This document shows positions 6,048-12,694 of a DNA stretch of 14,062 nt, piece after piece. The first letter of the stretch is position 1. Each line of letters starts with the position of its first letter. The notes under the pieces were generated by a model. The model did no database searches. It was not told the DNA's origin and saw only the letters and a program-made list of their open reading frames with translations. The stretch comes from Candidatus Omnitrophota bacterium (GTDB taxonomy: Bacteria > Ratteibacteria > UBA8468 > B48-G9 > JAFGKM01), in assembly GCA_023818785.1 (NCBI GenBank), contig JAMWCO010000024.1, positions 1-14,062 of the forward strand, read 5' to 3'. A program made the position numbers and the translations under genes.

Positions 6048-7352
6048 ATGAATATTAAAGCAATAATAAGTTTAATTATTTTTATTGGAACTTATTTTTT
6101 TATAGTAATTGAAAAAACTCCAAAGGTCTATGTTTCTCTTGCGAGTGTCCTTTTATTAATTTTACTTAAAGTTTATGATTTTAATGAAATCCAAAGTTAT
6201 ATTGATTGGGATACAATTTCTTTTCTTTTTGGTATATTTTTGGTTGTTAAAATTACTGAGATTTCTGGTTTTTTCAATTATTTATCTTTAAAAATTATTA
6301 AAAGATTTGATTATGACCCTATAAAAATTTTTTTATTTTTTCCTTTCCTTTCCTGGTTTTTATCTGGTTTTATTGATTCAATAACTGTTTTGACATTTTT
6401 AACTCCTTTAACATATACATTATGTAGAATAATTAAAATTAATTTTATTCCTTTGATAATTGCTGAAGTATGCCTTGCAAATATTGGTGGAGCAGGGACT
6501 TTAATGGGAGACCCTCCAAATGTGATTTTGGGTTCAATGTTTAAATTAGGTTTTACTAATTTTTTTATTCATAATTATTTAATAGGACTTATTTCTGGAC
6601 TATCTGCTATTTTTGTTTTTTATAAAATGAATGAAAAACAACTTGTTGAAAGCAAAAATAGAATAGATAAAAAAAAGTTTGAAGATATAAAACCTGAAGA
6701 AGCAATTGAAGATAAGATGCTTGCAAGATATGGAATTTATGGACTTTTTGGAACTGTTTTTCTTTTAATTTTTAGAGATTTTATAAAAAAATTTTTCCAA
6801 TTCAATATTGGAATTTGTAGTATTTTACCAGCGATAATTATTCTTTCTTTAAAAGGTTCCCATGAGAAAATGAAAAATATTTTAAAAGAAATAGATATTG
6901 AAACACTTTTATTTTTCATTTCTCTTTTTGTAGTTGTTGGTTCTCTTGAAAAAACAGAATTGATAAAAAAAATTGCATTTTCTCTTAAAGATTTTTCACA
7001 AAATGGATATAAGATAAGTACTATTTTATTCTGGTTTTCTGTTGGGACAAGTGCTTTTATTGATAATGTTCCTGAAGCAATGACTATTGGATATCTTATT
7101 AAACATATTTCAAAATCTATTCCTTATAGATTTACAATACTTATCTGGAGTTCCAGTTTAGGTCTTGATATGGGAGGGAATTTTACTCCTATTGGAGCAA
7201 GTGCAAATGTTATTGCTTATAGTTTCCTTGAAAATCAAGGAATTAAAATTGGTTGGGGAAAATGGATTAAATTGATGTTTTTGCCAAATTTAGTTGCTGT
7301 TAGTGTAAGTTATATTCTTATAATTTTAAAGTTCATAATAGGATTTTACTAA
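6048..7352 (+). CDS. ArsB/NhaD-type ion transporter (SLC13/CitMHS-like superfamily)
   Basis: A 434-residue polytopic inner-membrane protein with about ten to twelve hydrophobic helices. It belongs to the ion transporter superfamily that holds ArsB arsenite pumps, NhaD Na+/H+ antiporters and citrate/dicarboxylate carriers. The two inverted halves each show a substrate-site motif. In the first, SGFIDSITVLTFLTP (106-120) is followed by GGAGTLMGDPPNVILGS (147-163). In the second, SAFIDNVPEAMTIG (335-348) is followed by GGNFTPIGASANVIAYS (376-392). A charged cytoplasmic loop (about 196-228) divides the halves. The substrate (Na+/H+, arsenite or an organic anion) cannot be decided; no arsenic genes are nearby. 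Translation is probably coupled to the CBS protein, since no ribosome binding site is seen. The last 27 bases overlap the convergent methyltransferase gene. Confidence 0.88.
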   Translation: MNIKAIISLIIFIGTYFFIVIEKTPKVYVSLASVLLLILLKVYDFNEIQSYIDWDTISFLFGIFLVVKITEISGFFNYLSLKIIKRFDYDPIKIFLFFPFLSWFLSGFIDSITVLTFLTPLTYTLCRIIKINFIPLIIAEVCLANIGGAGTLMGDPPNVILGSMFKLGFTNFFIHNYLIGLISGLSAIFVFYKMNEKQLVESKNRIDKKKFEDIKPEEAIEDKMLARYGIYGLFGTVFLLIFRDFIKKFFQFNIGICSILPAIIILSLKGSHEKMKNILKEIDIETLLFFISLFVVVGSLEKTELIKKIAFSLKDFSQNGYKISTILFWFSVGTSAFIDNVPEAMTIGYLIKHISKSIPYRFTILIWSSSLGLDMGGNFTPIGASANVIAYSFLENQGIKIGWGKWIKLMFLPNLVAVSVSYILIILKFIIGFY

Positions 7353-7880
7353 TAAAATTCCTATCAATGTTAAAATTCCAAAAATATTAATTATTTCTTG
7401 ATTTTCTTTAAATTTTTTTAATGAGAATCCTTTAAAAATATTTACTTTCTTAAAAACAGGGAAAAATGAAGGGACCTCTTTTTTATATTTTTTAAATTCT
7501 TCTCCAAATTTATTTTCCAGAAATATCTCTTCATTTTTTATTGTTGGTATATAAATTAAAGGGAAAAATATTATAAAATATGCCCATACAAATAAACTGC
7601 AAGAGGAAATAGCAAAACCAAAAGATACAAGAAAACTACCAAAATATAAAGGATTTCTACATAATGAATAAAGTCCTTCTTTTGTTAAAATCTCATTTTT
7701 TTTTATAATACCTGAAGATAAAAATCTAAAAAATTCTCCAACAATTATAAAAGGTAAACCAAAAATTATATTTCTTAAATTTCCTTTTCCAAATATTGCA
7801 ATAATGATAAAAAATATCCATCCAAAAGTTGTCCTTTTTTTTATTAACCAGTTAAAGAAATAATTTCTAAATCTCCCCAT
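7326..7880 (-). CDS. Isoprenylcysteine carboxyl methyltransferase (ICMT)/phospholipid methyltransferase-like membrane protein
   Basis: A 184-residue membrane protein with hydrophobic stretches at about 20-32, 36-55, 78-95, 97-112 and 165-178. The S-adenosylmethionine-binding signature of the ICMT/PEMT family is present: GLYSLCRNPLYFGS (69-82) and later EEIFLENKFGEEFKKYKKEVPSFFP (117-141), with the family's paired Glu and Arg/Tyr pattern. Bacterial members methylate unknown small or lipid substrates; true prenylated proteins are not expected. The C-terminal extension with an extra hydrophobic segment after residue 150 is beyond the core. The start at 7880 is preceded by GAGG about ten bases upstream, and the first 37 bases overlap the UPF0280 gene. 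The 3' end overlaps the transporter gene on the other strand by 27 bases. Its substrate here is unknown. Confidence 0.8.
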   Translation of the reverse strand: MGRFRNYFFNWLIKKRTTFGWIFFIIIAIFGKGNLRNIIFGLPFIIVGEFFRFLSSGIIKKNEILTKEGLYSLCRNPLYFGSFLVSFGFAISSCSLFVWAYFIIFFPLIYIPTIKNEEIFLENKFGEEFKKYKKEVPSFFPVFKKVNIFKGFSLKKFKENQEIINIFGILTLIGILLVKSYYEL

Positions 7881-8566
7881 ACAAAAATTTCCTCATTCTT
7901 TATAATTACAATCCCTTCAATAAAAGGGAAGTTCTTCAATTCAGAAATTATAAGTTCATAGTTAATTTTATCTTTCACTAAATTCCCAAAATATGTTGCA
8001 CTACCATCTGCTAAGGTAGAAGATGATGATACAACTGTAACTGCATCTGCATTTCCAAGACTAATTGAATGTCCAACGGTTCCACTTGAAGTACATATTC
8101 CATAAGGATTTTCCCTTTTTTTCAATTTAATACCTATTTTCATTGAAAAAGGAGATTTTCCAGCAAATATAGCGACTTTAAAATCATTATCAATTTTAGC
8201 AAATATATCCCCTCCATTTTCAATAATTATTTCATCTGAATATCTTAAAAACTTCTTTCCTATTATTTCTGCAATAGCACCTGCTACTGAAGCCATAGGG
8301 CCAGTTTTTGTTAATAAAGAACTTTCAGACATTAATTTTATAATTTCTTGGTCTGTTTCAATAAGGATAGGTCCAAAAGAATATAGAAATTCAGGATTTT
8401 CTTTAATATAATTTTTAAGTATTTCTCTTTGTTTTATAACTTCTTTTTTAATCTCTTTTTTTAAGTTTTTTTTACTCATAATTAAAAGGTCTGTTTCTTC
8501 AACTCTTACTTCAAATTTTATAAAATTTTTATTCTCTATTAAACTTCTATAAAATCTTTCTTTCAT
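7844..8566 (-). CDS. UPF0280 family protein (ApbE-superfamily-like)
   Basis: A 240-residue cytoplasmic protein matching UPF0280 (COG2122), a family shared by archaea and anaerobic bacteria and related to the flavin transferase ApbE. Signature segments are TGPMASVAGAIAE (88-100), EIIIENGGDIF (112-122), VAIFAGKSPFSMKIGIK (131-147), YGICTSSGTVGHS (155-167), GNADAVTVV (171-179) and ADGSATYFGN (186-195). The ENGGD stretch recalls the nucleotide-site GGD of ApbE, but flavin transfer has not been shown for this family to my knowledge. The start at 8566 overlaps the PP-loop gene stop as ATGA with no separate ribosome binding site, so translation is coupled. The end overlaps the methyltransferase gene by 37 bases. 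Confidence 0.85.
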   Translation of the reverse strand: MKERFYRSLIENKNFIKFEVRVEETDLLIMSKKNLKKEIKKEVIKQREILKNYIKENPEFLYSFGPILIETDQEIIKLMSESSLLTKTGPMASVAGAIAEIIGKKFLRYSDEIIIENGGDIFAKIDNDFKVAIFAGKSPFSMKIGIKLKKRENPYGICTSSGTVGHSISLGNADAVTVVSSSSTLADGSATYFGNLVKDKINYELIISELKNFPFIEGIVIIKNEEIFVWGDLEIISLTG

Positions 8567-9543
8567 ATTAAATATTTGTGAAAGTTAAGTTTATTCATCT
8601 TTTGAGCAATCCTTTTTTCTAATATTTCACCATTTAGATTTTTAACTATAACTACATCACTATTTGTTTTTAAATATGCTCCAAAAATTTCAAAAATTAA
8701 ATCATAAATTCTACCTTTTACAATACCTATAATATCATTATTTTTTTCACCAATTATTATAAAATCATCCTTGTTACAGAAATTTATTATTTTTTTTGTC
8801 TCTATTTGGTCTCTTGTTATAATCAATTTTGTATCTGGAGAAATTCTGAAGTGTCTACCAATCTGCAGAATATAACAATCATTTAAATTTATATTTTCAG
8901 AATTTTTAAATAAATCATTTAATCTATTGCAAAAAGAGGGATCTGTTAGAAGACAACCTCCAGAAGGTGTTTGGTAATATTTTAAATTCTTTTTCTCAGC
9001 AAGATAAAGTTGTAATTTCCTATCTTTCCCTTTTATTCCAAGTAATAAATTTCTATCAATAATACCATTCTTTTCAACTTCTGTTGGTGGTAAGTTTAAA
9101 GCAGTTAAAGGTCTTAATAATCTCCCTTTTAAGGATGATTTTTCTTCTATTATTTTTAAAGCATTTAAATTTTGAGATTTACCTCTTTGATCTAAAACTT
9201 CTCCTGTAAAAACAAATAAGGCATTTTCTATTTCCATAATTTTTTTTGCTTCTTTCAGCATATAAATATGACAATCAATACAAGGATTTAGATTTTTCCC
9301 ATAGCCAAATTCAGGATTTTTTACAATTTCAATATAATCCTCTTTAATATCAATTACTAAAAATTTAAAATCCATTTCATAAGATACTTTTTGTAAATTT
9401 TTTATTGTATCTTCACCAAAATTGGATAAAAATGGTGTTTTTATAAAGATACCAATAATTTCAAAATTTTGTTCTTTTACTATTTGTAAAGCAAGAATAC
9501 TATCTAACCCTCCTGAAATAAGTCCTATTGCCTTTTTTTTCAT
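8563..9543 (-). CDS. PP-loop ATPase (MnmA/ThiI-like) with C-terminal DUF814/NFACT-R-like domain
   Basis: A 326-residue protein. The N-terminal half is an adenylating PP-loop domain with SGGLDS (10-15) at the start, NPCIDCHIYML (86-96), TGEVLDQRGKSQ (113-124) and RLLRPL (141-146). SGGCLLTDP (194-202) carries another Cys (197). The Cys88/Cys91 and Cys197 layout recalls the two catalytic cysteines of the 2-thiouridylase MnmA, so sulfur transfer to tRNA or a small molecule is plausible. The tail (about 220-315) with LQIGRHFRISPDTKLIITRDQ resembles the RNA-binding NFACT-R (DUF814) domain. This two-part architecture exists in some anaerobic bacteria; it is shorter than ThiI and lacks a THUMP domain. 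It leads the minus-strand run with UPF0280 and the methyltransferase. The ATG lies about four bases after the predicted transcription start, with no ribosome binding site. Confidence 0.8.
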   Translation of the reverse strand: MKKKAIGLISGGLDSILALQIVKEQNFEIIGIFIKTPFLSNFGEDTIKNLQKVSYEMDFKFLVIDIKEDYIEIVKNPEFGYGKNLNPCIDCHIYMLKEAKKIMEIENALFVFTGEVLDQRGKSQNLNALKIIEEKSSLKGRLLRPLTALNLPPTEVEKNGIIDRNLLLGIKGKDRKLQLYLAEKKNLKYYQTPSGGCLLTDPSFCNRLNDLFKNSENINLNDCYILQIGRHFRISPDTKLIITRDQIETKKIINFCNKDDFIIIGEKNNDIIGIVKGRIYDLIFEIFGAYLKTNSDVVIVKNLNGEILEKRIAQKMNKLNFHKYLI

Positions 9544-9572
9544 TTCAAAATAGATTTTACCATTTTTATGAT
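9544..9572 (+). promoter_or_regulatory. Putative murG promoter
   Basis: TATGAT (9567-9572, one mismatch) has a weak TTCAAA (9544-9549) 17 bases upstream. The predicted start near 9579 would leave only about six bases before the ATG at 9585. It overlaps the opposing PP-loop promoter. The weak -35 keeps confidence low. Confidence 0.4.
9554..9562 (-). promoter_or_regulatory. Extended -10 promoter of the PP-loop operon
   Basis: On the minus strand TGGTAAAAT gives an extended -10 element (TG, one base, then TAAAAT). No good -35 is seen 16-18 bases upstream, which fits an extended -10 promoter. Transcription would start near 9547, so the message would begin about four bases before the ATG at 9543 and be nearly leaderless. 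Confidence 0.45.
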
Positions 9573-9584
9573 AAAATGAATATT

Positions 9585-10646
9585 ATGAAGAGAATTGTTA
9601 TTATTACAGGTCCAACAGGTGGTCATTTTTTTCCTGGGTTAGCCATAGGAGAGAAATTAAAAGAAACTTTTGAGATACTTTTTTTTGTTCCAAATAGAGA
9701 ATATATAATTAAACATTTGGAAAATAAAAATTTTAAATATAAAATCATTCCTATTGTAAAAATTACAAAAAAAAATTTTATTTTTTCAATTTTTAAATTT
9801 TTTATTTTAACTATATATTCTTTCTTAATTTTTATTAAAGAAAAACCAAAACTTATTATAGGAACAGGAAGTTATGTTTGTGTGCCATTTATTTTAGGGG
9901 CGAAAATTTTAAATAAAAAAGTTGTAATTCATGAACAAAATTATATTCCAAGCAAGACAACTAAAATTTTATCACCTTTTGTAAATTATATTTTTTTAAC
10001 ATTTCCAAATTGTAAAGGATTGCCTAAAAAAAAATGTATTTTGACAGGGTTTCCTCTAATCTCTGAATTTTATAAATCGTACTCTAAGGAGGAAATAAGA
10101 AAAGAATTGGGATTAGATAATACAAAAACACTTTTAATTGTTGGTGGAAGTCAAGGAGCAACTTTTATAAATAAATTAATTGTTGATAATCTTGAATATC
10201 TTAAAAGTAAAAACTTTCAATTTATACATATTGCAGGTAAAGATAAAGATTTTGTAGAAAGAAATTTTAAAGAAAAAAATATTAATGGTAATGTTTATGA
10301 TTTTTTTTATGAGATGAATAAGTTGTATTCTATATCTGACTATATAATTTGTAGAGCAGGAGCAGGTACAATTGTTGAAATAATTGAAAAAGAAATACCT
10401 GCCTTTTTAATACCTTATCCATTTGCAAGTGGACATCAAAAGAAAAATGCTGAATATTTAAGTGAGAAAGGGTGTGTTTTTTTAGTTGAACAAAGAGAGA
10501 TTAATAAAAATAATTTTGCTTTTTTATTTGAAGAATTTTTAAAAAAAAGTTTAAATATTAAAGAAAACTTAAAAAAAATTAAACTTTCAGATAAAGGGAA
10601 GATAGAAGAAATTCTTTTTAAATTATGTGAAAAATGGAAAATATGA
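9585..10646 (+). CDS. murG: UDP-GlcNAc:undecaprenyl-PP-MurNAc-pentapeptide GlcNAc transferase
   Basis: MurG adds GlcNAc to lipid I to make lipid II on the inner face of the membrane. With the start at 9585 the protein has 353 residues, normal for the family. The N-terminal glycine loop reads TGPTGGHFFPGLAIG (8-22; usually GGTGGH). It is followed by IGTGSYVCVPF (92-102) and VVIHEQNYIPSKTTKIL (113-129). The C-terminal UDP-GlcNAc site has VGGSQGATFIN (186-196), then YEMNKLYSISDYIICRAGAGTIVEI (about 242-266) and PYPFASGHQKKNAEYL (277-292). A strongly hydrophobic stretch (about 65-84) fits the membrane-association patch of MurG. ATGs at 9528 and 9576 are also in frame. 9528 would overlap the opposing gene and precede any promoter, and family alignment favours 9585. 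No ribosome binding site is visible. The stop overlaps murC. Confidence 0.94.
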   Translation: MKRIVIITGPTGGHFFPGLAIGEKLKETFEILFFVPNREYIIKHLENKNFKYKIIPIVKITKKNFIFSIFKFFILTIYSFLIFIKEKPKLIIGTGSYVCVPFILGAKILNKKVVIHEQNYIPSKTTKILSPFVNYIFLTFPNCKGLPKKKCILTGFPLISEFYKSYSKEEIRKELGLDNTKTLLIVGGSQGATFINKLIVDNLEYLKSKNFQFIHIAGKDKDFVERNFKEKNINGNVYDFFYEMNKLYSISDYIICRAGAGTIVEIIEKEIPAFLIPYPFASGHQKKNAEYLSEKGCVFLVEQREINKNNFAFLFEEFLKKSLNIKENLKKIKLSDKGKIEEILFKLCEKWKI

Positions 10647-12028
10647 ATTCAGTAAATTATATAAAAAATGCAACAAGAGTTCATCTTATAGGGATAGGTG
10701 GTATTGGAGTAAGTGGACTTGCAAAAATATTAGTTCATATGGGGAAGAAAGTTTCAGGTTCAGATAATAATTATTCAAATATTATAAAGAAATTGAAAAA
10801 AAAAGGGATTAAAGTATATTTAGGACAAAAAGAAGAAAATATAAAAGAGGATATAAATCTTGTTATTCATTCTCAAGCAATTTTACCTGATAATCCAGAA
10901 TATAAAAAAGCAAAAGAATTAAATATCCCAATTTTAAGTTATCCACAAGCAGTAGGCGAGATAATGAGAGAGAAAAGAGGGATTACTATTGCTGGAACAC
11001 ATGGCAAAACAACTACCTCTGCACTTATAGTGAATCTTTTGAAAAGATTACATTTTTCTCCTTCTTTTCTTATAGGAGGAGAAATTATAAATATGGGAAA
11101 TTCTGGAGTTGGCAATGGAGAATTTCTTATTGTTGAAGGTTGTGAATATAAAAGGTCTTTTTTAAATTATTTCCCAGAAATTTCAATTGTTACTAATATA
11201 GAAAAAGACCATCTTGACTATTATAAAGATATAGAGGATATAAAAAGTGCTTTTTCCAAGTTTATAAATAATACTAAGCATAATGGCATTTTAATTTACT
11301 TTGCTGAAGATAAAAATATTAATGATATTATAAAAGAGGTTAAGACTAAAAAAATTTCATATGGATTTACATTGGGAGATTTAAAAGGATTAAATTTTAA
11401 AATAAGAAATATGGAGACAGAGTTTGAATGTTATTATAAAGAAAAAAGATTAGGTAAGATTAAAATAAATTTATGGGGAAAACATAATACTTTAAATTCT
11501 CTTGCTGCTATTGGAGTTGGAATTTATCTTGGATTATTATGGGAAGAAATAAAAGAAGGATTAGAGAGTTTTAAAGGAGTTCATAGAAGATGTGAAATTC
11601 TTGGTAATAAAGATGGAATTACTGTAATAGATGATTATGGCCACCATCCAACAGAAATTAAAGCGACATTAGAATGTATAAAACAAGTATTTCCAAATAG
11701 AAGATTAATAGTTGTCTTTCAGCCACATCAATATAGTAGAACAAGGTTTTTACTTAAAGATTTTGCTTCTTCTTTTTCTCTGGCAGATAAAGTTGTTGTT
11801 CCTGATATTTATTTTGTAAGGGATTCATTGATAGAAAAAAAACTTGTTAATGCAGAAATTCTTGTAGAAAAAATAAGGAAAAATTGTAAAGAAGCAATAT
11901 ATTTACCAACTTTCAAAGAGATAGTAGAATATTTATGTGAAATAAAAAGGAAAGGAGATGTTATATTAACAATTGGAGCAGGTCCTATTGATAAGGTTGC
12001 AAAAGAATTTCTAAAAAGGATTTCATAG
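10643..12028 (+). CDS. murC: UDP-N-acetylmuramate--L-alanine ligase
   Basis: MurC adds L-alanine to UDP-MurNAc with ATP in the cytoplasm, starting the peptide stem. The protein has 461 residues. The N-terminal nucleotide-sugar domain has HLIGIGGIGVSGLAKIL (14-30) and GSD (39-41). The ATP loop is AGTHGKTTT (117-125). EGCEYKRSFL (165-174) is of the Bacillus-type ACEYRRxFL form, not the E. coli EADESD form. TNIEKDHLDYY (184-194), WGKHNTLNSLAA, GVHRRCE, DDYGHHPTEI and QPHQYSRTR follow in the normal order through the C-terminal domain, ending near TIGAGPI. The start at 10643 makes an ATGA overlap with murG, the arrangement seen elsewhere in this window. An ATG at 10634 is also possible and would add three residues. 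murB, often next to murC, is not here. Confidence 0.95.
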   Translation: MNSVNYIKNATRVHLIGIGGIGVSGLAKILVHMGKKVSGSDNNYSNIIKKLKKKGIKVYLGQKEENIKEDINLVIHSQAILPDNPEYKKAKELNIPILSYPQAVGEIMREKRGITIAGTHGKTTTSALIVNLLKRLHFSPSFLIGGEIINMGNSGVGNGEFLIVEGCEYKRSFLNYFPEISIVTNIEKDHLDYYKDIEDIKSAFSKFINNTKHNGILIYFAEDKNINDIIKEVKTKKISYGFTLGDLKGLNFKIRNMETEFECYYKEKRLGKIKINLWGKHNTLNSLAAIGVGIYLGLLWEEIKEGLESFKGVHRRCEILGNKDGITVIDDYGHHPTEIKATLECIKQVFPNRRLIVVFQPHQYSRTRFLLKDFASSFSLADKVVVPDIYFVRDSLIEKKLVNAEILVEKIRKNCKEAIYLPTFKEIVEYLCEIKRKGDVILTIGAGPIDKVAKEFLKRIS

Positions 12029-12694
12029 ATGAAAAGATTAGTTTTAAGTAGAGAAGAGATACAGAGAATAGAAAAAGAAACAGTAGAAAAATTTGGAATT
12101 AGTAATCTCATTTTAATGGAGAATGCAGGTAGAGAATCATTTTATGTTATAAAAAGAATGTTTAAAAATATTAAAAACAAGGATTTTTCAATTTTTTGTG
12201 GGAAAGGGAATAATGGAGGAGATGGTTTTGTCCTTGCAAGGTATTTATTCAATAATTTTGCAAATGTTAAAGTTTTTTATTTTGGGAATCCAGAAGATTT
12301 TACAGATATTTCATTTTTTAATTTTAAAATCTTGGAAAATTTAAAAGTTGACATAATTTCTATAAATGATTTAAAATTATCTAATTTAGAGTTAAATAGA
12401 AATTATATTTTTGTTGATGCAATTTTAGGAATAGGGATAAAGTATGAGATAGGTGGAAAGATGAAGGAAATAATTGAGTATATAAATGATAAAGAAAATT
12501 ATAAGATTTCTATTGATATTCCTTCTGGACTTGATGCTGATACTGGAGAAATTTATGGAGTATGTATTAAAAGTGATTTGACAATAAGTATGGGTTTTTT
12601 AAAAAAAGGATTTTTTATAAATAAGGGTCCTGAATATACTGGAAAGATAAAAGTAGTAGATATTGGATTCCCTAAATACTACTATGAAAAATAA
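12029..12694 (+). CDS. nnrE: NAD(P)H-hydrate epimerase, stand-alone YjeF N-terminal domain
   Basis: This enzyme interconverts the R and S forms of damaged, hydrated NADH and NADPH so that a dehydratase can repair them. The 221 residues cover only the epimerase (YjeF_N) domain; in many bacteria it is fused to the NnrD dehydratase to give about 500 residues. Signature segments are LILMENAGRE (27-36), FCGKGNNGGDGFVLARYL (57-74), VDAILGIG (about 129-136), ISIDIPSGLDADTGEIYG (about 159-176) and the late TISMGFLKKGFF. The catalytic Asp lies in the VDAILGIG segment. The ATG directly follows the murC stop, with AAAAGGA (12014-12020) eight bases upstream. The stop overlaps the HEAT-repeat gene start by 11 bases. 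No dehydratase domain is encoded in the visible downstream frame. Confidence 0.92.
   Translation: MKRLVLSREEIQRIEKETVEKFGISNLILMENAGRESFYVIKRMFKNIKNKDFSIFCGKGNNGGDGFVLARYLFNNFANVKVFYFGNPEDFTDISFFNFKILENLKVDIISINDLKLSNLELNRNYIFVDAILGIGIKYEIGGKMKEIIEYINDKENYKISIDIPSGLDADTGEIYGVCIKSDLTISMGFLKKGFFINKGPEYTGKIKVVDIGFPKYYYEK

Noticed and set aside
6737..6919. Minus-strand open frame of 60 codons inside the transporter gene
   Set aside because: It is antisense to conserved transporter sequence, lysine/isoleucine-rich from base composition, and unlike any family I know.
9528..9584. Upstream in-frame ATGs for murG at 9528 and 9576
   Set aside because: The first overlaps the opposing gene and precedes the promoter; the extra residues do not match the MurG N-terminus.
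11809..12111. Minus-strand open frame of 100 codons across the murC/nnrE junction
   Set aside because: It is antisense to two well-supported genes, with no motif and no start signal.
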